Part shown: piece by piece, positions 1 through 9,353 of the stretch
Layout: every line of letters begins with the position of its first letter
How positions within the stretch are numbered: position 1 is the first letter of the stretch
From: Gammaproteobacteria bacterium
GTDB lineage: Bacteria > Pseudomonadota > Gammaproteobacteria > DSM-16500
DNA length: 64,000 nt
Assembly: GCA_031291175.1 (NCBI GenBank)
Contig: JARLJO010000004.1
Span: forward strand, 124,001-188,000
Direction: 5' to 3'
Made by a program: the position numbers and the translations under genes
Notes under the pieces: generated by a model
What the model saw: only the letters and a program-made list of their open reading frames with translations
Databases searched by the model: none
What the model was told of the DNA's origin: nothing

Positions 1-225
1 ATAGTTAGCGTGAGATGGGCCGCTGAATAATTTTTCTTTGGTTCGAAGTGGATGAATTAATTCATTTTTCGTTCTGCTATGTGACGCCTTACATCTGGGA
101 TTATTGCCGCACAGCTCTCGCAATGATGTCCGACTTAGGATAATACCTCTTCATGCAAAATGTCAGCTGTAGATAGCTTTATCTAGCCTTAGACTACGGG
201 AGTCTCGTGAATCAAGGCCAAGAAA

Positions 226-3200
226 TTAATTTAAATTGTCAAACCCCACTAACGAAATTTCGATCTTCAGGCGATCCAGTTCTTCTATAATTTTTTCAAA
301 TAAAGTTTTGACTGTCGCTAAATCTGACTGGCCCAGTTTAATTTCAGCAGCGATACTGAGCTCATGCATTAGAGTGATGCCACTGTTGCCACTGGAACCT
401 TTCAATTTATGAAAAAGACTTTTTAGCTGAGGAATGTCTTCTTCATTCAGGTTGAATGTGATTTCTTTTAGTAACTCATCGGTAATTGTCACAAAATCGT
501 TTAAAAAAGCTTGTATGGCACTGGTATCATTTCCAAATATATCTCTTAATCGTACTAAATCAAAACTGCTTTTTTCATTTTGAATTTCATTATCGGAAAG
601 CTTTTTTTCCGATGCCCGATGATTTATCCACTTTAATAAAGTTTGCTTGAAAAGTTTGATATCAAACGGCTTGGAAATATAATCATTCATCCCGGCCTCA
701 ATGCATTTTTCTCTATCACCCGTTAGTGCATGTGCTGTCATTGCAATAATCGGAACAGGTAAGCGATGCAATTCATCCTCTAGCTTTCTAATTTCACGTG
801 TTGCCGTATAGCCATCCATTTCTGGCATTTGGCAATCCATTAGGATTAAATCGTAAGGGGTATTTTTTACAGCATCTACCGCTAATAAACCATTTGCCAC
901 TGTATCGCATTGGTAACCATTTTTTTCTAGGATACGCACAGCGACTTGTTGATTAATGGCATTATCTTCAGCTAATAATATTTTATAATTTTTCCTATTA
1001 CTATCAGCGGCATCATCATTGTTGTTAAGAACGACATCTTTGATACCCAGTTGATCAAGCAAATGTGTGACAATTTCCTGATAGAGTTTATACGGGCGCA
1101 ATGGTTTATTGATAGTAGCGAGAATATTTAGCCGTTTTAAGTCATCCACACTGAATACCGACCCCATGGACGACAACATGACCACCGGCGTATTCTCTAT
1201 ATCATTTAACTGCCTGATAATTTGCACCATCTCAAGCCCGTTCATTCCTGGCATGGCATAATCGACCAAGAGCAGCTGATAGGGATCGTCTTCCACTACC
1301 GCTTTCTTTAGCATGGATAAACCTTCTGCCGCATTCGTCGAAATGTCGCAACGTAACTCCCATGACTCGGTCAAGCGCTTGATAATCTCGCGGTTAATGG
1401 CATTATCATCCGCGCAGAGAATTCTGACCCCTCTTAATTCGGGAATAATCTTATATTCCATCTTAGGTATAGGCGCAATACACTCAGTAAGCTTAATGGT
1501 AAACCAAAAACGACTGCCTCTGCCGGGGGAGCTTTCTACATCAATATTACCGCCCATCATTTCCACGAGCCGCTTGGAAATAGCCAAGCCCAGGCCAGTC
1601 CCGCCAAATTTTCGGGAAGTAGAAATATCGCCCTGTGAAAAAGGTTTAAATAATCTTTCGCGTACCTCTGGCTGAATGCCAATACCCGTATCAATTACAT
1701 CAAACAATAAGGTACAGACATCTTCGCTTTTCTCAATAATTTTTAGCTGAATGCTAATTTCACCTTTTTCAGTAAACTTTTCGGCATTGCCCACTAAATT
1801 AGTCAGGATTTGCTTGATGCGATTGGGGTCACCCGTAAACCATTCTGGCACGTTAGGATCGATATAAGCACCGATGGCAATGCCTTTTAAATGCGCTTGG
1901 GCAGCAATCATATCGACTGTCTCTTGCACCAATGAACTGAGATTAAAATCTGTCATCTCAAGATCAAGGTGTTCTGATTCAATTTTGGAATAGTCTAGAA
2001 TATCGTTAATAACGGATAATAATGCTTCGCCGGAGATACGGATATTCTCTACTGTGTCTCGTTGTTCATGGGTTAGTTGGGTATACATGAGGAGCGCAGT
2101 CATACCAATTACCCCATTCAGTGGGGTTCTAATCTCATGGCTCATGGCGGCTAAAAAGGCGCTCTTTGCGCGATTGGCTTGCTCTGCTTCGACCGCCAAT
2201 ACTTCCGCAATGTCTTTTGCGCGTCTCAGTTGTTCTTCCGCTTCTTTTCGATCTGTTGTCTCAATGCAAACGCCTGACATGCGAATGGGATTGCTCTCAA
2301 GATCCAGGTACACTTTACCTCTAGCATCCAAATAATGTATTGAGTTATCAGAATACATAACACGAAATTCTGTTTCAAACTCAGCACCAGTCTGTATGGC
2401 TTTTTCAAAATAGGAGATAACTTTGTCCCTGTCTTCGGGAAAAATTAATCGCATTGATTCTTCTAAATTATTGGGAAATTGGCCTGGCTTTAATCCAAAT
2501 AATTGATGCATGTGATCATCCCAAACCACTTTATCTTCTACAATATCCCAGCTCCAAACGCCCGCTTGGGCAGATTTTAATGCAATGGAAAGTCGTTCGC
2601 TATTTTCGCGTAGTATTTCATGAACAAGTTTTACATTGCTGATGTCGGTCGCAATTCCGCCTATCGCATAAAGCACGCCGGATTCGTTAAATAATGGAAA
2701 TTTATTTGCAATAAAAGTCCGGCTTTTACCTTGCTCCATGACTTCTTCTTCAACGGCGATAGGTTCACGATTCAGTAAAATTTTCCTGTTGTCTTCGGAA
2801 ATTTTATTGGATAATTCCTCAGAAAAATATTCAATCATCCGCTTGCCAACGACATCTTGCGCATTCAAATGGAAAACCTTTTCAAATTCTTTATTGACTA
2901 ATAATAATTTACCTTGTAAATCGGTAATATAAATATAGGCACTCGTGTGATCTAGCATCGCTTGTAATTGGATGTTTTTATTTTTTAAGGATTTTTCCGC
3001 TTGTTTTCGTAATGCATCCACTTTATTAATGATGTATGCGTTATATATTAATAAGCCGATGAGGAAAATAATGGTACCGGTGACTAAAACTGAAATCCCC
3101 GTTTTCGTTTCGTATAAATCGCCCCATTGTCCTGTCAGGCCAATATAACCTAGAATAACAGGAAGAATCATGATCGGTGGAATAAGACGGCGAGCTAAAG

Positions 3201-3897
3201 CGCCTCCCGCTTCGCCGCTTGTTAATATTGAGACGATACCGCGATTAGGCCGGACAAATAACATACCCAAGGCAAGAAAGAAGAAAGCGATTAAAGTTGG
3301 CAGGGAAAAGATACCCGCACTGACAGAAATATTTAATCCTAATATTTCATTCATGTTGTTGATGCGATATAAATAATTCGTGAATTTAAAAAAGGTAAAA
3401 AATAACACGAACGAAATCAAGAATTGATGTAGTCGGTAGCTGACATCGTTACTATCAAAAAAGAAAAAGGTATAGCCAATTAAAACAAAGTTAATGGCTG
3501 TAAAGGGTGACATTCTAGCAGTAACATAGTTTTCTTGCTGATGTGTACCCCAGCTATTTAGTACCCATTCATCAATGCCAAAATTAAGTCTGAAAAAATA
3601 TTCAAATAGGGTGATAAATCCGATTAAAAAAACGATGCCGGATGCCACTTGCGCCAGGCCTTGATTGTATTTGCTGGGTTTTTCGCTATAAAACCAGAGC
3701 GAAATGGAGGATAAAAAGAAACAGATAGCGGTATTGGGTTTTACCGCATATAAATAGACTAGCGCGTTTTTTGGAATCCAATAATAAAACGCCCATGCAA
3801 CAACAATGATTGTGCTAAGGGTAATAATGGTGGCGCTAATGATCTTTGCAAAAGCATAGGGCCATTCTTGTTTTTCATTTATGATACTGTAGGTCAT
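226..3897 (-). CDS. Hybrid sensor histidine kinase (7TM-PAS-PAS-HisKA-HATPase-REC-REC-HPt)
   Basis: Large inner-membrane tripartite phosphorelay kinase (1223 aa). Residues ~1-295 contain about seven hydrophobic helices forming a membrane sensor. Two PAS domains follow (~310-430 and ~435-560). HisKA has MSHEIRTPLNG with the phospho-His near 586. HATPase shows an N-box (NLVGNAEKF), DTGIGI and GGTGLGLAISKRL. Two receivers follow, with phospho-Asp near 878 (LLVDYAMPG) and near 1020 (LILMDCQMPEMDG), then a C-terminal HPt with LFHKLKGSSG near 1162. The architecture resembles BarA-type kinases, but the sensor differs. The start overlaps the stop of the upstream response regulator by ATGA, so the two are translationally coupled. 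The signal is unknown. Proximity to pilus genes suggests, but does not prove, a role in surface behaviour. Confidence 0.95.
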   Translation of the reverse strand: MTYSIINEKQEWPYAFAKIISATIITLSTIIVVAWAFYYWIPKNALVYLYAVKPNTAICFFLSSISLWFYSEKPSKYNQGLAQVASGIVFLIGFITLFEYFFRLNFGIDEWVLNSWGTHQQENYVTARMSPFTAINFVLIGYTFFFFDSNDVSYRLHQFLISFVLFFTFFKFTNYLYRINNMNEILGLNISVSAGIFSLPTLIAFFFLALGMLFVRPNRGIVSILTSGEAGGALARRLIPPIMILPVILGYIGLTGQWGDLYETKTGISVLVTGTIIFLIGLLIYNAYIINKVDALRKQAEKSLKNKNIQLQAMLDHTSAYIYITDLQGKLLLVNKEFEKVFHLNAQDVVGKRMIEYFSEELSNKISEDNRKILLNREPIAVEEEVMEQGKSRTFIANKFPLFNESGVLYAIGGIATDISNVKLVHEILRENSERLSIALKSAQAGVWSWDIVEDKVVWDDHMHQLFGLKPGQFPNNLEESMRLIFPEDRDKVISYFEKAIQTGAEFETEFRVMYSDNSIHYLDARGKVYLDLESNPIRMSGVCIETTDRKEAEEQLRRAKDIAEVLAVEAEQANRAKSAFLAAMSHEIRTPLNGVIGMTALLMYTQLTHEQRDTVENIRISGEALLSVINDILDYSKIESEHLDLEMTDFNLSSLVQETVDMIAAQAHLKGIAIGAYIDPNVPEWFTGDPNRIKQILTNLVGNAEKFTEKGEISIQLKIIEKSEDVCTLLFDVIDTGIGIQPEVRERLFKPFSQGDISTSRKFGGTGLGLAISKRLVEMMGGNIDVESSPGRGSRFWFTIKLTECIAPIPKMEYKIIPELRGVRILCADDNAINREIIKRLTESWELRCDISTNAAEGLSMLKKAVVEDDPYQLLLVDYAMPGMNGLEMVQIIRQLNDIENTPVVMLSSMGSVFSVDDLKRLNILATINKPLRPYKLYQEIVTHLLDQLGIKDVVLNNNDDAADSNRKNYKILLAEDNAINQQVAVRILEKNGYQCDTVANGLLAVDAVKNTPYDLILMDCQMPEMDGYTATREIRKLEDELHRLPVPIIAMTAHALTGDREKCIEAGMNDYISKPFDIKLFKQTLLKWINHRASEKKLSDNEIQNEKSSFDLVRLRDIFGNDTSAIQAFLNDFVTITDELLKEITFNLNEEDIPQLKSLFHKLKGSSGNSGITLMHELSIAAEIKLGQSDLATVKTLFEKIIEELDRLKIEISLVGFDNLN

Positions 3898-4568
3898 GTC
3901 TTAGCATTTCCTTGATCGCTCTTTTTAATGAAAGCTTCCAAGTCCCCTGCTTTTTCTTCCATTTTGGCTTGTATCCGACTGATAGCGTCTTTCTCTTTAT
4001 TAATATCAGTTGAAAAGTGTTCTACTGTTTCTTTTAATTCATTTGCGTACTCCCTCAGTAAAGAGTACGTTTTCTCAATAATTTCGGCATTCTTTTTTAA
4101 GGCATCCGATGCCGCATTCGCGAGCGTTTCATATTGAATAATTCTGGCGCCGACAAATAGGCGGCTACGTAGTTCAACCATGTTAAAAGGTTTGGATAAA
4201 AATTCATTCGCACCAGCTTCTAAACCTTTGACGATGTTGGTTGTGCCTGTCATTTGCGTGAGTAAAATAATGTAAGGATGGTAGTCTGGTTTTTCTTTAA
4301 TTTTTTGGCATAGGCCAAGACCATCTAATTTTGGCATTAACCAGTCGAGAATAAGCAAACGGGGCGTGTTGGGTTGTTGCAGAATGTCCCATGCTTCTTC
4401 GCCGTCTTTGGCTTCAATGATTTCATATCCCCATTGTGACAGCGCAGCACGTAACAATATCCTGGTGGGTGGATCATCGTCAGCGATAAGCACTTTGAGA
4501 GCAGTGATTTTTTGATCTTTGAGTTTTTCGACTACTTCCATATCACTTGCCCCCTGACTGGTTGCCAT
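3894..4568 (-). CDS. Response regulator with receiver domain and coiled-coil tail
   Basis: 224 aa. A CheY-like receiver spans ~residues 22-145, with the acidic pocket (LIADDDPPTR), phospho-Asp in LLILDWLMPKLDG and the conserved Lys in EFLSKPFNMVEL. The remaining ~75 residues are charged and predicted helical (coiled coil) with no recognisable DNA-binding, GGDEF or HPt domain, so output is probably by protein-protein interaction. It lies upstream of and coupled (4-bp overlap) to the hybrid kinase, its likely partner. It may accept phosphate from that kinase's HPt; this is inferred from the operon only. Confidence 0.9.
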   Translation of the reverse strand: MATSQGASDMEVVEKLKDQKITALKVLIADDDPPTRILLRAALSQWGYEIIEAKDGEEAWDILQQPNTPRLLILDWLMPKLDGLGLCQKIKEKPDYHPYIILLTQMTGTTNIVKGLEAGANEFLSKPFNMVELRSRLFVGARIIQYETLANAASDALKKNAEIIEKTYSLLREYANELKETVEHFSTDINKEKDAISRIQAKMEEKAGDLEAFIKKSDQGNAKT

Positions 4569-4703
4569 GAATGCGAAAGCTTGCCTTAATATCTTATTTT
4601 ATCACTGACTGAAAGTGCTGTGTGATTTAACTTAAAACTTCAAACTATTCAGCAGGATAGTTAGCCTGGTTTCTTTCCATTCAAGACCATCCTTTCATTG
4701 TTT

Positions 4704-4729
4704 AAAAGGACTGGGGTCCTGTCAGGGTA
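4704..4729 (+). repeat. Partial copy of the GACTGGGGTCC dispersed repeat
   Basis: A small palindrome (AGGAC-tggg-GTCCT) followed by GTCAGG matches the left end of the composite repeats at 8459, 18629 and 19682. It sits in the 164-bp gap between pilZ and the response regulator. The right-hand hairpin of the full element is missing here. Confidence 0.55.
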
Positions 4730-4732
4730 GGT

Positions 4733-5095
4733 TTACTTTTCTTTTTTTGTTTCATCAATAATACCGTAAGTGTAACCTCCGGCTTGCATTGATTTATCAA
4801 GATGGGCTTCTATTTTGCTTTTTACGCTTTGCGCGTTACTACCAATAAACTGTATGCCAATTCCCGGTAACACATGATGCAACGCATTACTTGGGGTGAT
4901 CCATACGACTTTACCTTCTATTCTTAATACTTCAACTTTACCGGGTAATTGCAAATCCACGCTCAATAGCTCCCCTAATGCGTATGAATCAAAACTCGGA
5001 ATGAACAATCCACCGCCCATGATAAATGGAATAAAAGCGAGATTTAACTCTAAGGGGTCTTTTATTTCATAAGGAATGACTCTGAAATCTACCAT
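4733..5095 (-). CDS. pilZ: Type IV pilus assembly protein PilZ
   Basis: 120 aa, a single PilZ domain of the type found in type IV pilus PilZ itself, which in Pseudomonas and Xanthomonas is needed for pilus biogenesis and works through PilB/FimX-type contacts. Visible features are the N-terminal GGGLFIPS segment, the KVVWITP strand and GIGIQF. The arginine-rich RxxxR c-di-GMP-binding motif is absent, as is usual for the founder PilZ, so it probably does not bind c-di-GMP itself. It is the last gene of the pilB-pilC-pilin-pilZ group, 10 bp after the pilin-like gene. Confidence 0.93.
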   Translation of the reverse strand: MVDFRVIPYEIKDPLELNLAFIPFIMGGGLFIPSFDSYALGELLSVDLQLPGKVEVLRIEGKVVWITPSNALHHVLPGIGIQFIGSNAQSVKSKIEAHLDKSMQAGGYTYGIIDETKKEK

Positions 5096-5105
5096 GATAG
5101 TTATC

Positions 5106-5513
5106 CTATTGCGGCCAACATACCGTTGGCGATTTAGTCACCGTACCACTGCTAACAGCAAACTGTAAACTATTACAAGCTGTGCTACCCGACACATCAT
5201 TTGCTTGATCCCCGGTTGCCGTTGCCGTTAAGGTATAGGATGTACCACTGATATTCGAAATACTTAAGGTATAATACCCTCTTGACGATGTCGTCACGCC
5301 GCCCCAAACTTGTGCTAATGTCCCATATAAAACATTGTTTGTTCGATATTCCTCTTCAGCCAATGACATAGCCATCAAAGAGTCCATGCCATCACTACGA
5401 CGGCCTTGTCTAATTTGCGAAGTATAGATGACAACAGCAATCACCGTCAGGATACCAACAATACCCATCACCACTAATAGCTCTACTATTGTCATGCCTT
5501 TGCGCGCTCTCAT
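5106..5513 (-). CDS. Type IV pilin-like protein (PilE/minor pilin)
   Basis: 135 aa with a class III leader: a 6-residue basic leader ending in Gly, cleavage before MTIVELLVVMGIVGILTVIA, and Glu at mature position 5. The C-terminal half is Ser/Thr-rich with a Cys pair (near residues 112 and 132) that can form the usual C-terminal disulfide loop, unlike the two major pilins of this cluster. Its start overlaps the pilC stop by ATGA. It occupies the place where pilD usually sits after pilC. Probably a PilE-type minor pilin or pseudopilin initiating or decorating pili; the exact role cannot be told from sequence. Confidence 0.88.
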   Translation of the reverse strand: MRARKGMTIVELLVVMGIVGILTVIAVVIYTSQIRQGRRSDGMDSLMAMSLAEEEYRTNNVLYGTLAQVWGGVTTSSRGYYTLSISNISGTSYTLTATATGDQANDVSGSTACNSLQFAVSSGTVTKSPTVCWPQ

Positions 5514-6727
5514 TTCACAATGGATCCTATCTTGAATATTGGCAAATACATTGCAATAACAAATCCGCCGATGATGACACCTAATACCACCATGATTAAT
5601 GGCTCTAACAAGTTACTGAGGTTATCAACCATGTGACCGACGTCTTCTTCATAATAGTCCGCGACTTTATTTAGCATTTCACCTAAAGAACCGGAAGCTT
5701 CTCCGATCGCAATCATTTGTACTGCTAAATTGGGAAATAATTTAGTATTGTTGATTGCCACACTCAGCTGGTTACCATTGACTACTTCATTACAAATTTG
5801 AATCACGGCTTTTCGATACATTTTATTATCCATCACATCGCCCATTGAGCGCATGGCATCGACAATTGGCATACCCGAATCAAGAGAAATCGCTAAGGTG
5901 CGTGTGAATCTTGCAATGATTCCTTTTTTGAGTAACTCGCCGAATACGGGGACTTTCAGCTTAAAACTATCTATTTTCTCTGCAAATACCTCGCTTTTCA
6001 CTAAGGCTCGTCTAAATCCAAAAATCGCGGCCGCCACAGACAATAATACCATCCACCAATAATGCCTCAAGATTTCTGAAACATGGACTACCATACGAGT
6101 AAAATAAGGAAGTTCAGCGCCGAAGGACGAATAAATGGTTTGAAATTGCGGTACAACAAAGATCAATAAAATGGAACTGACGATAAGTGATATGGCAATG
6201 ATAGCGGCGGGATAGACTAGTGCTTTCTTAATTTTACTTTTTAGGGTGGCGGATTTTTCCATATAGGTGGCGAATCGATTTAAGATTTTGTCTAATGTAC
6301 CTGACTTTTCACCGGTACTGATCAAGCTGCAATATAAATTATTAAACTGTTTAGGGTTCTTTCGAAAGGCTTCTGTTAATGTTTTACCGCCTGCGAGATT
6401 GGTTTTAATTTGATTTAACATAGATCGCATAGCAATATTTTCTTGATCTCGTGCGATAACATCAATGGCTTGCACTATTGGTAGTCCCGCAGTTAGCATA
6501 GTCGATAATAACCGCGTAAACAGTAAAATATCTTTTTGTTTGATACGCTTTTTCACATGCGAACCCAAAGAGAAACTTTTCGTCTCAGCGATACTGATGA
6601 CCTCAGTACCTGATTTTTTTAATTCTGTCCGGGCAGCATTGATATCAGACGATTGAATACTACCGCCCGTTCTTTTTCCTTGCTTATCGATTCCTTTCCA
6701 TCGATACACTGGTTGAGTATCCGCCAT
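5510..6727 (-). CDS. pilC: Type IV pilus inner-membrane platform protein PilC
   Basis: 405 aa, the normal length for PilC. Two T2SSF domains (~70-190 and ~270-395) contain the paired motifs FTRLLSTMLTAGLPIVQAID and FTRTLAISLDSGMPIVDAM, with three hydrophobic segments near 175-195, 215-235 and at the C terminus. PilC couples the PilB/PilT motors to pilin insertion and extraction. Start supported by an AAAGAGG Shine-Dalgarno 7 nt upstream. It lies 11 bp downstream of pilB and overlaps the following pilin-like gene. Confidence 0.96.
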   Translation of the reverse strand: MADTQPVYRWKGIDKQGKRTGGSIQSSDINAARTELKKSGTEVISIAETKSFSLGSHVKKRIKQKDILLFTRLLSTMLTAGLPIVQAIDVIARDQENIAMRSMLNQIKTNLAGGKTLTEAFRKNPKQFNNLYCSLISTGEKSGTLDKILNRFATYMEKSATLKSKIKKALVYPAAIIAISLIVSSILLIFVVPQFQTIYSSFGAELPYFTRMVVHVSEILRHYWWMVLLSVAAAIFGFRRALVKSEVFAEKIDSFKLKVPVFGELLKKGIIARFTRTLAISLDSGMPIVDAMRSMGDVMDNKMYRKAVIQICNEVVNGNQLSVAINNTKLFPNLAVQMIAIGEASGSLGEMLNKVADYYEEDVGHMVDNLSNLLEPLIMVVLGVIIGGFVIAMYLPIFKIGSIVK

Positions 6728-6738
6728 GAGAAACCTCT

Positions 6739-8445
6739 TTACTTAAATACACGATTTAATTCATCTAGACTGATCACACCTTCCTTTACTTTGTTTAAAC
6801 CAGCCTCACGCAGACCAATGACACCTTCTTTTCGCGCTTGCTTGACAATTTCTGCTGTGTTAGTCCCTTCTAAAATCAAATAAGACATTTCTGTTGTGAT
6901 GGGAAGAACTTCAAAAATACCTAAGCGACCCAAATATCCAGCATAACATCGCTCACAACCCGTAGGACCATAAACGTCAAAAGTACCTACTTCTTCTTTT
7001 TGAAAACCTTCAGCAATTAATACTTCGTCAGGAAGACTTAGCTTCACTTTGCAGTCAGTACAGAGAATACGAACTAAGCGCTGCGCTACGATAATGGTGA
7101 GTGCACTGGCGATATTGTATGAGGCAATACCCATGTTAATGAGTCGATTGATGGTCTCTGGCGCGCTGTTTGTATGCAAGGTGGATAACACTAAGTGTCC
7201 TGTTTGTGCGGCTTTGACGGCAATTTCTGCCGTATCCAAATCGCGAATTTCACCCACCATGATAATATCTGGATCTTGTCGTAAGAATGAACGTAATGCG
7301 GTTGCAAACGTTAAGCCAGCACGCGGATTAACATGCACCTGGTTGATGCCGAGCATGGGAATTTCTACTGGGTCTTCGACTGTTGAGATATTTCTTTCTT
7401 GAGAATTCAAATAATTTAATGCGGAATACAACGTCACGGTTTTACCACTACCCGTTGGGCCAGTGACTAATATCATGCCTTGAGAGCGCTGTAATGCTGA
7501 CATAAAATTGGCTGTTTGTACTTCATCCATGCCTAGCTTTTCAACGCCGTGCGTGATGCTCACGGGATCTAAGATACGCAGCACGACTTTTTCGCCAAAA
7601 ATGGTTGGACAGACGCTGACACGAAAATCCACTGAACGTTTTTTTGATATGATTAATTTAAATCGTCCATCTTGCGGAATGCGATGTTCGGTGATATCCA
7701 GATTTGACATTACTTTCACTCGCGCTAATAAATAATTGGCTAACTTCAAGGGAGGAGAGGTAATGGGACGTAATATACCTTGTTGACGAATACGAATGCG
7801 GTAAGTGTTTTCATAACGCTCAAAGTGAATATCGGAAGCTCCTTTTTCAATAGCGTCTAACAATACTCTATTGAGATAATTGATAACAGGCGCACTCTCG
7901 GCATCATAATCACTGAGATCGGCATTTTCTTCTTTATAAGCGTTGATCTCTAGCGTTTCAAACATCTCCTCACTTTGTACACTAATCTCCGTTAAAATTC
8001 TCGCATTCAGGATTTCATCTATTTCCGCTGCAAGCTTGCTTGCTTCCACAATCAGAAAACGCAAATTCAATCCCGTTAAAAAGCGGGCTTCATATAAATT
8101 CTCAATGGTCGGATCAATGATTGCCATATACAAAAGACCGCTTTTTTGAAAAACGGGTAACGCTAATTTTTTTTTAACGAGGGGGAAATTAAGGTATTCC
8201 AGTGGGATGAGTTCATGATCAAATGCACTGATATCACAAAGCGGCAAACCAAAATATTCGGCGGTTGCCCATGCGACTTGTGACTCATCTAGAATTTTAT
8301 GTTTTGCGAGGTAATCAATATAAGATGTTTTACTGGCAATCGCTTCGCTTAACGCATTCAAAGCGACTTGTTTATCCAATAATGCATTCTCAGCCAAATG
8401 AGCTGCAAAACCGCTTAAAGCACTTTTGGATGAGGAGTTTTCCAC
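6739..8445 (-). CDS. pilB: Type IV pilus extension ATPase PilB
   Basis: 568 aa. N-terminal MshEN-like domain (~1-150), then a GspE/PulE-type ATPase: Walker A GPTGSGKTVTLYS near residue 328, Asp and His boxes, Walker B (DPDIIMVGEIRD), and the tetracysteine zinc site (CTDC near 461, CERC near 496). It powers pilus extension at the inner membrane with PilC. The start appears to be GTG at 8445. The sequence just upstream, including a GGGG run that could act as ribosome binding site, belongs to the edge of a dispersed repeat. First gene of a pilB-pilC-pilin-pilZ group. Confidence 0.96.
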   Translation of the reverse strand: MENSSSKSALSGFAAHLAENALLDKQVALNALSEAIASKTSYIDYLAKHKILDESQVAWATAEYFGLPLCDISAFDHELIPLEYLNFPLVKKKLALPVFQKSGLLYMAIIDPTIENLYEARFLTGLNLRFLIVEASKLAAEIDEILNARILTEISVQSEEMFETLEINAYKEENADLSDYDAESAPVINYLNRVLLDAIEKGASDIHFERYENTYRIRIRQQGILRPITSPPLKLANYLLARVKVMSNLDITEHRIPQDGRFKLIISKKRSVDFRVSVCPTIFGEKVVLRILDPVSITHGVEKLGMDEVQTANFMSALQRSQGMILVTGPTGSGKTVTLYSALNYLNSQERNISTVEDPVEIPMLGINQVHVNPRAGLTFATALRSFLRQDPDIIMVGEIRDLDTAEIAVKAAQTGHLVLSTLHTNSAPETINRLINMGIASYNIASALTIIVAQRLVRILCTDCKVKLSLPDEVLIAEGFQKEEVGTFDVYGPTGCERCYAGYLGRLGIFEVLPITTEMSYLILEGTNTAEIVKQARKEGVIGLREAGLNKVKEGVISLDELNRVFK

Positions 8446-8458
8446 TTGGACACCCCAC

Positions 8459-8522
8459 TATTGACTGGGGTCCTGACACCCCGTTTTTTTATATCCACTT
8501 TCACTTTTGTGAAAGTGGATAT
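8459..8522 (+). repeat. Composite hairpin repeat, copy A
   Basis: Left part is TTGACTGGGGTCC then TGACACCCCG and a run of seven T. GGGGT/ACCCC can pair, giving a terminator-like stem plus T-tract on the plus strand. Right part is a perfect 14-bp inverted repeat (arms 8491-8504 and 8509-8522, loop TTTT). The same two-part layout recurs at 18629-18688 (inverted) and 19682-19797. No plus-strand gene reads into it, so a mobile or REP-like repeat is more likely than a dedicated terminator. Confidence 0.7.
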
Positions 8523-8616
8523 GTGAAGGATTTATTTTGTGATAACTTCATCGCAAAATAAACCCTTGGTCTCAGCTTATAAAAAAGGCAAAACCCTATT
8601 TACCATGCTAATTGGC

Positions 8617-9045
8617 TTAGCTAGCATATCCATTGGTTACACCACCGCCGGATGAACTCCAAGTGATAGTATTATTCACTGGAAGTGGGGTCAGTATATA
8701 AGTATCGGTGGCGAGAATGCCATGAGCTGCAACCGGTGTGACAGTGATAACACCATTGACCACTGCAGCTGTAGCCACATTCCCCGTTGTCGTTGTAATA
8801 TTAGCGGGTATATTATTGCTACCACCATTACAACCCGTTATTGTACCGAGGTTTTGATAGCATTCCACAACACCTATCTTAAATGGTGTAGTCGCTGCAA
8901 CTAATTCTGTAAAATAAGCTCTCCGTGTGTAATTTAGATAAGTAGGTACTGCTATGGCAGCTAGAATTGATACAATTGCCACGGTAATCATCAATTCAAG
9001 CAACGTAAAGCCGGCGCTTGTTTTTTTGGTCTGTAACATCAACAT
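8617..9045 (-). CDS. pilA: Major type IV pilin, copy 1 (PilA)
   Basis: 142 aa. Basic leader ends in Gly before FTLLELMITVAIVSILAAIA, with Glu5 of the mature protein present and a hydrophobic N-terminal helix. The globular part has a Cys pair ten residues apart (ECY...TGC) in the middle of the protein and ends in a Gly-rich segment without the usual C-terminal disulfide loop. It is closely similar to the neighbouring pilin at 9354-9773 (about two thirds identical by eye). Its own upstream gap of 308 bp suggests separate transcription. Pilus fibre subunit by homology. Confidence 0.93.
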   Translation of the reverse strand: MLMLQTKKTSAGFTLLELMITVAIVSILAAIAVPTYLNYTRRAYFTELVAATTPFKIGVVECYQNLGTITGCNGGSNNIPANITTTTGNVATAAVVNGVITVTPVAAHGILATDTYILTPLPVNNTITWSSSGGGVTNGYAS

Positions 9046-9353
9046 ATTGTCATCTCCCGTAAGATTTAAAATACAGCTAATATAAATCTCCTAAATAACC
9101 CCTACTCCCAAACTCTATAATACTTGTCCTGAACAAATATTACTCCCAATGTCTTACTATTAATTATACAACTTTAATAAAAACTCGGGGGGAATTTACA
9201 AAAATATCTTCTATGATTTTAAATCCGATAGACATAAGATTTTTATAAATAAAATCAATATGAATCAAATCAGTTTAGTGAAATAGAGAATGTGATAAGG
9301 CGATGAAGGTTCGTTGGGTATTAAAGAGAGAATACCCAACGACTTAAATGAGA
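9046..9353 (-). other. Non-coding gap between the two pilin genes
   Basis: 308 bp, strongly AT-rich, no ORF of note. It should contain the promoter and leader of pilA copy 1 and the 3' end of pilA copy 2. I see AT-rich -10-like hexamers but none with a convincing -35, and no sigma-54 pair. Near 9325-9345 a short inverted repeat (GTTGGGTATT...AATACCCAAC) lies just after the pilA copy 2 stop and could end its transcript. Confidence 0.5.
9326..9344 (-). terminator. Possible terminator hairpin after pilA copy 2
   Basis: An inverted repeat GTTGGGTATT/AATACCCAAC separated by a short AAAGAGAG-type loop, just downstream of the minus-strand pilin stop at 9354. No strong T-run follows, so it may be a processing or attenuating hairpin rather than a full intrinsic terminator. 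Confidence 0.4.

Noticed and set aside
1-225. Possible RNA gene or truncated gene at the left edge
   Set aside because: Only short inverted repeats are seen; no tRNA cloverleaf or reading frame could be supported.
8491-8522. Intrinsic terminator of the pilin or pilB transcript
   Set aside because: The hairpin has no T-run on the minus strand, where both neighbouring genes lie, and the same structure recurs elsewhere as a repeat.
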